Origin: Omphiscola glabra
Lineage: Eukaryota; Mollusca; Gastropoda; Lymnaeidae
Length of the DNA stretch: 64,000 bases
Assembly: GCA_964017045.1 (NCBI GenBank)
Contig: OZ024809.1
Coordinates: 1,860,001-1,924,000 of the forward strand
Direction of reading: 5' to 3'
How positions within the stretch are numbered: the first letter of the stretch is position 1; every line of letters begins with the position of its first letter. Under the pieces are notes generated by a model. The model was not told where the DNA came from. It worked only from the letters and a program-made list of their open reading frames with translations, and made no database searches. The position numbers and the translations under genes were made by a program. Shown here one piece after another: positions 55,935 to 64,000 of this stretch.

Positions 55935-58900
55935 TATCATTTGTACAGTTGCCTATTGGCAGATCAGCAGATTCTATTGCAGACACTTTGCGTATTTCTG
56001 ATATAGAGTAAATAAGTGTCTTGATTGGTCCAGAATGAAGACATCTATCAAATTAATAACAAAAGACATTTTGAACAGTAAGAAGAGCATCATCAAATCA
56101 ACGCAGACCAAATTTGCTTTTTTATAAGTATGATAGTTTATTGTTTTGTTTTGTTTGTTTAAATAACAGAAGCAAATGGATGGACAAAAATTAGGAAATA
56201 ATTTATACGTGTCCTATAAACTTGACTGGAAGAGCTTTATTACAGTATTTATATGTCAAACAATATTTATTCATTTGTTATATAATAAATGTATAGATAT
56301 TATAAAAAATAGAAGGCTGCTTAGGAAAAGAATTTTGTACACTCCTCTACCAAGCTTAATCTGTTTTGGCTGATTGGAAATGCACTTAAATCTGGATCCC
56401 AAAAAGTAGATACTCTGAAAAACGTAATGTTATAAATTAATCATTTCTGGCAAGTTATTCATCAGATGAATACAATTACTGTGATGAGTTTCACCATTTG
56501 TTGGTTGAACAACATCATGTACTCATCAATGAAACAGAGTTTGTGTCACGCATATTTCACTGTCTGAAACTGTCGTCATTTGAACTTAAAAATAACCTTA
56601 AAATAAACACTTGACATTATTTTATTTTTTTAATATTCAATTATCCTTCAAGTTTTGATATGGATGAGTTGACGAATTGGAAGACTACTAAGAGATGTGT
56701 ACATGGCTGACCTGACCAATATCTCCCCCCAGGCTTATTATGATTATCAATAGATGAACAACACAAGCGTTGTCTCACATTGCAAATACACAATAACTGA
56801 AGGAGAAATAAAAAACTTCTTTTTTAACAATGGAAGTATTTTTTACTGCTCTACACCTCCTGTGAAATGTTTCATACTGTAACTGTAATGAATGCTGCTT
56901 CCACAGTGCAAGGCTGGATCTGAGATTTAATACTCAATATTAAATATGTCGCTCTTACGTCTTAATAAGCATGCCGTACAAAGGATTTGAGCTCTTCATG
57001 TCCTATAGTTAAAATGGCAGGTCATGAAATTATAAAAAAAATATTTAATAATTATTTGAAAGTTTTCTTCCCTAAGTTTAAAATTCGATAATTAGTTTTA
57101 GCACATTAAAAATTGTCATTCTTATTTCAGAAAATATTGCAAATGAACAGTCAAGCTGTTGAATACCTCAAATATTCAGATTCTAAAGTAATTTCAAAAC
57201 TTTAAAAAAAAAAAAATATGGCGTTGATTATGCCAGCAACTCCTGAATTCATTTAACACTGATTTTCCATTGTGAACCATTGCAATAAGATTAATTAATT
57301 CAGTGCACATAAGAAATTGTGACAAGCAAGATAAGGCGTTTTTTAATGAAATGGTGGAACTTGTGCAGAGGAGTGCGGTGCAGCATACCGTCCATTTATT
57401 CAGTTTATACGAACATTTATTTCACAATTCTCTTATCAAATGCATCAATGTCAGTTTGGCAGAATGGGTGTATAAATAAAATAGCTTGTATAAATAAGAT
57501 AAAGTTGCATCAACTATGGATCTAGAGGAGTTCCTGAGAGATAGCTAGGCCACTAGGATGATGAATACTTGAAGACAAAACAGTTGGCATCTCACTAAGA
57601 AAATGAAAAGCATCTACAATGAATTATTTGTTAAAATATATTGTGCTTGCATTGAAGAATAAAAACAAGACATTATAATAGTTATAAGCCTATTTACACT
57701 GGACAAACAAGAAGCCAACATTAAATGACAAAGTCATATTGGGCATAAGATTAATTCATTGTTGCCTAACACTAGTTGTGAATTTTTGCTTTGCTTTCCT
57801 GGTAAATGTTAATTTCATGAGCTTTTTTAAAAATACTAAAAAGAAATGTACAATTTTCGCTAATTAACCCAAAAATATGTTTTTTTAAAGAAATGACAAA
57901 ATTTTTCATGCTACTGAAAAAAGAGAAACTTAAACAACATTTTAAAAAATTAAGTCAAGATGAAAGAAAAAAAAAATGAATAAATTTTACGGCAGGATTT
58001 CCCTGGGTGCTCCAGCTGGGGAGTTTCCTGGGTGCTCCAGCTGGGGAGTTTCCTGGGTGCTCCAGCTGGGGAGTTTCCTGGGTGCTCCAGCTGGGGAGTT
58101 TCATGTGATTACAAAGCCAAGTTTTTAAACATTTTAATTGGCACCTCATATTACATTCTGGCTCCAATTTTAATTTCTTTAATTATTCAAGTCATGGTTA
58201 CCGGCCACTAACAATAAAAGTTGCAGTCTATTTTTGCTAGATTTTCTTTTCCTAAAGAGTAAAATGTTGTTTCTAGACCATAAGTTTTTGCTTTAGCTTT
58301 CATGTGATTTATCTGTTTAGAAAATAACAAAAGCAAAATATTCATGCTAATATACATCACTATTAAAAATGTTTATAATAATTTTGTGTCTTATAACATT
58401 TATGATCATCCACTTCAGACAATGTCCAAAATAAAATAAATCTACAATCAATGAACAACAAACATATTGAGTGTTCAAAGCACATTCACAAAATATTTAT
58501 TCTTTTAAAAGAAAAAAATAGATCAAAATATATCACAAATGATGAAATAAATAAATAAATAATTAACTAAGATGTCTCTAAATTTTCTTTTTTTTTATAC
58601 ATACTATCAAATTTGCAGTGGATAAAAATAATATAAATATTTTAATAACGTACAATTTATGTAAACTTTTTTGTCCCTTTTTGTAAAGAGAAATTCAATC
58701 TGTTGACGGAAAATTTGTTTGCTCCAAAACAATTACTACACAAGGAGAAAATTATATTCAATATACAACAGAGGTTACGAACTGAACAACAACTATCAAT
58801 GAGGCAAAAGGTTGAACAATTAAGTTTTCCACATATATAAAATACATAACATACACTTAGTGATTTATTAATTTTTTTAAAAAAAGAGTAATTCAGCCAC

Positions 58901-60005
58901 TTTGCATATATTACACACTTGCTCTTCAACAAATGTCCCCCAAAAAATACACAACAATGTATATTCAGTACGGTAGTTCAAAACTGAAAATTTAAAGTAT
59001 TAAAGTAAATTATAGTAGTTCACTAATAGAATTTAAAAGATTTAAATTTGTCCTTTCATATTTAGTTTTAAAAGGCATGTAGGCCTATACAGATTTATTT
59101 TTTTTAAATATGTAAAAAGCCATTTAGACATAGTTTGATTTAATAAGTGTCAAAGCCAATATTAAAATAAAATTACACTAATGATGTCATTTTTTCAGCT
59201 TTTCATTTTAACAAAAACAAAAAACAAAACATACATCCATTAAGATGGTCAACTTGTTCTTGTAACAGCATGGAATTAACTGAAAAATAATTTAAACTTT
59301 CTTTTGCAAATTTAAATGTCTTGTGGGATATTCCAAAGAACCAAAGTCTGAACTAGAGAAATGATTATCATTAAATGCAAAACTGACAGAACATATCTTC
59401 GGCCAGTTACATGAAATATTATGAATTATATTACTTGAATGAACACATTTTCAAAACAAAAGAATTATAATAATATTCTATTTTGAGATTTAAAGGTGCA
59501 AAATATATTTTGTTAAATGCAAGATTTTTGTAGAGATGGGTATGCACAAATTGTACAATTTATCATTCATCTTAGCTCAAACAATTCATACAAAATTAAT
59601 TTAAAAAAACAATGGTTTCCCTAGATTTGGATACAGTGTATATCATTTCTACACTGTGTAAATATTTGACACCGTTATATAATAGTAGGCCTACTATGAA
59701 GAATAAGCACCCAAACATATTAAGTGCACAAGACTGATACAAAAATAACTTCTTACACTGTAAAGTTTCAATTCAATTACAAGAAATAAGACGTTTAATT
59801 TAAAAATAAATATTTTTAAAAATGTTAAAAGCCTCCAGTCAGAGACTTTAAAAAAATCCAATAAAATAATTCAAATGACCATGTATTTTAACTCTCTAGA
59901 GTCATGGGGTTAAAATAAAACATTTATGACCAAATCTTTCACTTGTCTTTGCTCACTCAGTTAAATCTTCTTTCACTCACATCACTTAGATGAGTTCACA
60001 ATTGA
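55935..60005. other. convergent intergenic and presumed 3'UTR of the WKR gene
   Basis: No gene recognised. A 25-bp repeat (GCTCCAGCTGGGGAGTTTCC plus TGGGT, 4 copies) lies at 57997-58100. 56640-57540 has scattered short frames that look like a decayed element but no motif I can name. Confidence 0.45.
57997..58100. repeat. 25-bp tandem repeat, 4 identical copies
   Basis: Unit GGTGCTCCAGCTGGGGAGTT plus TCCTG; GC-rich island in AT-rich sequence. Confidence 0.95.
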
Positions 60006-60181
60006 TCAACTTGCATCTGGACTTTCATTCCCAGGGGCTGAGTTGTCTTCTTCATCCGGGTTAAACTCGTTCGAAAATGTGATGGGTACTTTATCTCTCT
60101 TGAACAAGAGCTCTCTTTTCCATGGTGGCATTGCAGCTAACTCTTCGGGGTCTATGCTAAGAGCGGCAGGCACAATATCAC
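60006..60181 (-). CDS. WKR gene last exon, third W-K-R motif
   Basis: Acceptor TTAAAATCCAG. Encodes GDIVPAALSIDPEELAAMPP, the third motif WKRELLFKR, then VPITFSNEF and an acidic C-terminus, TGA at 60008-60006. Confidence 0.85.
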
Positions 60182-62876
60182 CTGGATTTTAAAAAAAAAA
60201 CAATGATCACCAATCAATCCTCAATTTTTTGGTAGATATTGATATTACAGGACCTCTTGCAGCAACATACAACAGCATTTAAGTACAGAGCAGCTCACAA
60301 AATTTAAAACATTTTATCCATTCAAACTACATACCTACCACTCATATGTTCAGGACCAATAACTCTCGGCACTCTGGGAGGCTTGCTGGAGTTATTGCCT
60401 TTGTATCTATGTCAAAATCCCTTTTACCTCTGTTTTGAGATTTTGGTATTCAATGTAATTGGTTGATTAGTTTGTGTTTAGCTAGATTTTTGCAACTTCC
60501 TGAACTAAGAGTCAATCAGATTTTAAAATCAGCAATCACACTCCACATAGATTTATGCTCAGTATTAAAATAAAATTCACAGAACTTGATTTTTTTGTTT
60601 CATCAAATAAAGATGATTATATCACCTTTTGGTTTGGGAGGTACAAAGTCATCCTTGGGTGGTGGTGCCGGTACTGGTGCCTTCTTGCCAGGTTTTTTCT
60701 CTTTCTCACCCGATTTTTGTTCAGTAGGCTTTTTCTCTTTGTCAGGTGTAGGTGCTTTATCAGTGCTCTCCTGCACAGGCAATCAAACAAATATGTTTTT
60801 GTATTATTTCTTGCAAAAAAAAATAAATAAATAAATAAAAAATTTTACTCAAATTTTCCAACGTACAAAACAATCCCAATATTCCTTTGTTCCATGATTA
60901 TCAGACAAGGAAAAGATTTGATCAGTATGCCTCCCAACATAGAAACCCACTACAAAATTCAGCCATGAGATTGACAAGTCTGTGACCTATCACATGATCA
61001 CTGTTTTCTCAGTTTATAGATATAGGTCATAAAGAGATGTGTGAAGCACAACATCCAAGGTTGACACATCTCACATTTTTATCAAAATCCAGGGATCCAA
61101 TCTAGTTGAAAATCTGTTAGCCAAATTTAGATTGAAGAATTTCACTTTTTGATGCTAATGTTGCTTTTGATATTAATGATATACATCAAATAGGAATAGA
61201 TATTCACCCCTATAATCTCAAAACTATAATACATAATCAGTTTATAAATCCATTAGAATTCAGGATAATTTTGGTTTATTACTGGACAGATGCTATGTGA
61301 GCTTGTCACCCCCACCACCCCCACCGTAATTATATGAGATAAATTGCACCAGTATTGCATTATGGGAAATGACAACTAATATGGTTTATTTTCTATTCAT
61401 TTAACTCCTTTACAAATATGACTCCACTAACACTACCTAAAAAATATTAAATGTTAATCGCAAAGTCTTAAACAATATTATGATGAAGAAATCCATATTC
61501 TAAAGATAACTCACTTCTTCCTCTTTCTTTTGTAAAATTTTTCTTTTCCACTCAGGGACATTTTTCCATTTTGCTTCTTGTTCTCTTTGTTTTAAAATAT
61601 TTTTCTAAATGAAATGAATGGTCAAATAAAATATTAGCTGTGAAATTAATTGTCAAATTATAAACAATTTGATGTGAAATCAATGGTTAAATAAAATATC
61701 AGATGTGAAATTATGGTCAAATAAAAAGTTTTAATGCTCAAATAAAAAAATTAGATTTGAAATTAATGGTCACATAAACCATTAGGTCAGATATTCACAG
61801 ATATTTTATTTTTCAAAAGTCTCTGTAATTTTAACTATTATGATAAAATACTTGACATTTATTCTTAATTAACTGTTAAATTTGTAACTTTTATTACAAT
61901 AAGACTCAAGACTAGATTACAAAAATTATTAGGTAAGTTCCCATTAGACTTTAAAATTAATAACTTTTTTTTGGTTGAAATTTTTTAAATAAATTAATCA
62001 CTTACTTATTGATATGAATTGGGAAATACATTGAAAGTAAAAATGTAAATGTCAAATCAAGTAGGGTGAGGCATTATTTAACTCTTATTAAATTTAAAGA
62101 AAGAGTCAAAAAGCCAAATTTAAAGAAAAAAAAATTGGGCCACTTTATTCTTGTCCATGGCTCTGCTTAAATTAGGTTAGGTGCTTTGTTAAAAAAAAAA
62201 ATTTAATACTTTACTACTTGCATGATTTTTGCATTTAATATGTTATGTACGGTATTTTAGAAAAAGCATAAAATTTATGATAAAGGCATGAAACAAATAT
62301 TGATTTATAACTTTAAAAAAAAATGGTTAGCCTAAAAAATCCTAAGTACAATCTTAAATAAAATTGTCATAAATTTACTGATTGAAACCCTAAGCCCTAT
62401 ATACCATTATTTAATTTATGACTAATTACTTACGACATATTCCTCAATCTTTTCTTGATTCTTCTTCTCTATCATGTCTTTCTTCCAGTTGGGTGTGTGT
62501 TTGTTTATCTCTACCAGTCCCGGGCACTGGCTCAGATCTGCAGTGCATGTTATTCACGTAAAATGAATCAATACAAAACACCAGTTGGCCTATAATATTT
62601 ATACGATTTTCCCATACATTTACATAATTTATCATTAAAAAAATGGATAGCGATAGCAAACAGTAAAAAGAAAATATATCAATGATAGGTAACTCCTGGT
62701 GTAAAACAAAGACATAAGAAAGATAACTCATGTGATTATCTTGGCTCATGTGTCAACTTTCAGTAACTTTTGGCAATGTAAATATTCACTTAAAACGTTA
62801 TTTGACCTTATGAACTCACCAATGTCGTCTGGGATGTCAAAGTCCATGTTGGCCACAGCCTCGGCTATAAGCCTCT
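60006..62876 (-). CDS. WKR-motif protein, possibly espin/taperin/phostensin-like (3' part of gene)
   Basis: Five exons on the minus strand join in phase: 62876-62820, 62537-62434, 61604-61515, 60770-60626 and 60181-60006, ending in TGA at 60008-60006. Together they give about 189 residues. Three short motifs of one pattern occur: TPNWKKDMIEKK, VPEWKRKILQKK and MPPWKRELLFKR; between the second and third lies a Lys/Pro-rich disordered stretch (KKAPVPAPPPKDD). Such P-x-W-K-R segments occur in actin-bundle proteins such as espin, taperin and phostensin; that link is by memory of the motif, not by alignment. The first exon here enters in phase 2, so the gene continues beyond position 64000. It converges on the EF-hand gene. 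Confidence 0.75.
60626..60770 (-). CDS. WKR gene exon d, Lys/Pro-rich linker
   Basis: Acceptor GCCTGTGCAG, donor AAAAG/GTGATA. Encodes a low-complexity, charged stretch (TPDKEKKPTEQKSGEKEKK) ending in proline runs; probably disordered. Confidence 0.8.
61515..61604 (-). CDS. WKR gene exon c, second W-K-R motif
   Basis: Acceptor ATTTAG, donor GAA/GTGAGT; exactly 30 codons in phase 0. Encodes KNILKQREQEAKWKNVPEWK and on. A phase-0 exon carrying one motif would be suited to exon duplication. Confidence 0.8.
62434..62537 (-). CDS. WKR gene exon b, first W-K-K motif
   Basis: Acceptor TGCACTGCAG, donor GTC/GTAAGT. Encodes DLSQCPGLVEINKHTPNWKK and a Lys/Glu helix. In phase with both neighbours. Confidence 0.8.
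62820..62876 (-). CDS. WKR gene exon a
   Basis: Acceptor TTGTTCACAG, donor ATTG/GTGAGT on the minus strand. Encodes RLIAEAVANMDFDIPDDI. Needs one base from an upstream exon that is not visible in the last 1.1 kb. Confidence 0.7.
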
Positions 62877-64000
62877 CTGTGAACAATCACACGATGAAAT
62901 CAATAAGAGATACTTATCTTAACAGTAAATGTAAATGATATATATTATATCCAACTTTCGCTTGCAACAACTTATAAGTAGAGCGTCTTTAAAAGAAAGG
63001 GTTAAGAGACCCGCAAGGGTATATTTGGGAGTGACTACCTCAGTATTGCAGTATCTCTGAGGGAGCACTCCCAAAAAAAACAAAAAAAAAATAAGATGGT
63101 TTCATTAAAGGGAAAGAAAGTATTTTAAAGAAAGAGGTTAACATTGAGACAATGGTGTAAATCCATCAAGAAACTTTTCATTATCAAATGGAATCGAATC
63201 AGCATTTTATTTTTAAAAAAAAAGCTAAATGCGTTTTCCAGTGGCGTAAAAGTATATTGTGCTTAAAACTTAAATTACACTCATAGGTAGCTCAAATTGG
63301 AGCCATGTGCCTCATTTTGGGCTACGATGTACATGAAGCAAGAAATCTCCCTCGAGGTCACGTGAAACGGAACCTCAATGGAATCTGGATTATGAGGTTC
63401 TCTTTATAATTGTCTGTTTGTAACTTTTATTATTTAAAGGTTTTTATGCATATTATTATAAATTTATCCATTTGTGGTCTGTGCACGTGGACGACAAAGT
63501 TTCTTGTTTTTTTTTAATGGTTACAATCCTGAGGTCACAATATTGCTTCACTCAAAGATGTTTAAAAATTATTTTTACTAAAAATGTGTGTGTGTGTGTT
63601 AGGGATGACGACGACATTTATTTGCTACAAAAATCTTTGGTTACACAGTGAGACGACACCACGATGCAGGCAGACGACCAAAAAAGTTTGCTGACCAGCG
63701 GGTTGAGGATACTGACATCTTTGTTTCTAGAGCTGACAACGTTTTAAATGGTCATTGAAATGGGTCACCGTTGTCTTGGGGGTGGGGGGCGATGGATGCA
63801 TGGATGGATGGATGAATGGATGTATGTATGTATGAAATGATGGATGGATGAATAAATGAAATGATGGATGGGTGGATGGAGGAATGGAATGGGTGGATGG
63901 ATGGATTGATGAATGGATGAATAGAAGGATGGATGAATGAATGAATGAACGGAAGGAAGGAATTAAGGATGGATGGATAGATGGGTGAATGGATAAAGAA
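62877..64000. other. intron of the WKR gene, hairpin and GGAT microsatellite
   Basis: No further exon found. 63024-63075 forms an imperfect hairpin (TTTGGGAGTG with CACTCCCAAA; CCTCAG with CTGAGG). From 63780 to the edge the sequence is a degenerate ATGGATGG microsatellite. Confidence 0.6.

Noticed and set aside
56640..57540. Scattered short frames suggesting a decayed transposase
   Set aside because: No catalytic motif, inverted ends or consistent frame could be found.

Overview
The window looks like nuclear DNA of an animal, most likely a gastropod mollusc, possibly a freshwater pulmonate snail. Genes are split by GT-AG introns, the sequence is AT-rich, and there are tRNA-derived SINEs, LINE tails and hAT-type MITEs. 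Four short hAT elements match the SPIN family as I know it. SPIN is reported from vertebrates, a triatomine bug and the pond snail Lymnaea, so they fit that assignment without proving it. No prokaryotic operon, CRISPR array or rRNA was found.

Three genes can be supported. (1) Plus strand, about 14.5 to 25.5 kb: a membrane-anchored RING-H2 E3 ubiquitin ligase resembling the PA-TM-RING (RNF13/goliath) type. Its transmembrane exon, linker exon, two RING exons and a long Ser-rich tail join in phase; the 5' end is unresolved. (2) Plus strand, 42.5 to 51.4 kb, with a possible 5'UTR exon at 38.1 kb: a complete 237-residue EF-hand protein of the sarcoplasmic calcium-binding protein type, in six coding exons that all join in phase. 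(3) Minus strand, 62.9 down to 60.0 kb: the 3' end of a gene for a protein with three W-K-[RK] motifs, possibly of the espin/taperin/phostensin kind. Its 5' part lies beyond the right edge. Genes 2 and 3 converge.

The rest is dominated by tandem repeats. About forty minisatellite arrays with units of 16 to 67 bp were seen. They fill almost all of 1-8 kb, nearly the whole last intron of the RING gene, most of intron 1 of the EF-hand gene and the start of its 3'UTR. The largest is a 22-bp unit repeated about 278 times (42.54-48.66 kb). It begins exactly at the 5' splice site of coding exon 1, so the working splice donor is itself the first, shortened unit.

Mobile DNA includes a decayed non-LTR retrotransposon (1.86-3.33 kb) whose C-terminal codons have become an in-frame 39-bp minisatellite. 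There are also four SPIN-like elements with target duplications, one nested in a SINE; an 806-bp TIR element; a 272-bp fold-back element with a 9-bp duplication; two short MITEs; LINE 3' tails; a roughly 280-bp dispersed family; and a hammerhead-ribozyme-like motif of the kind found in Penelope-like elements.
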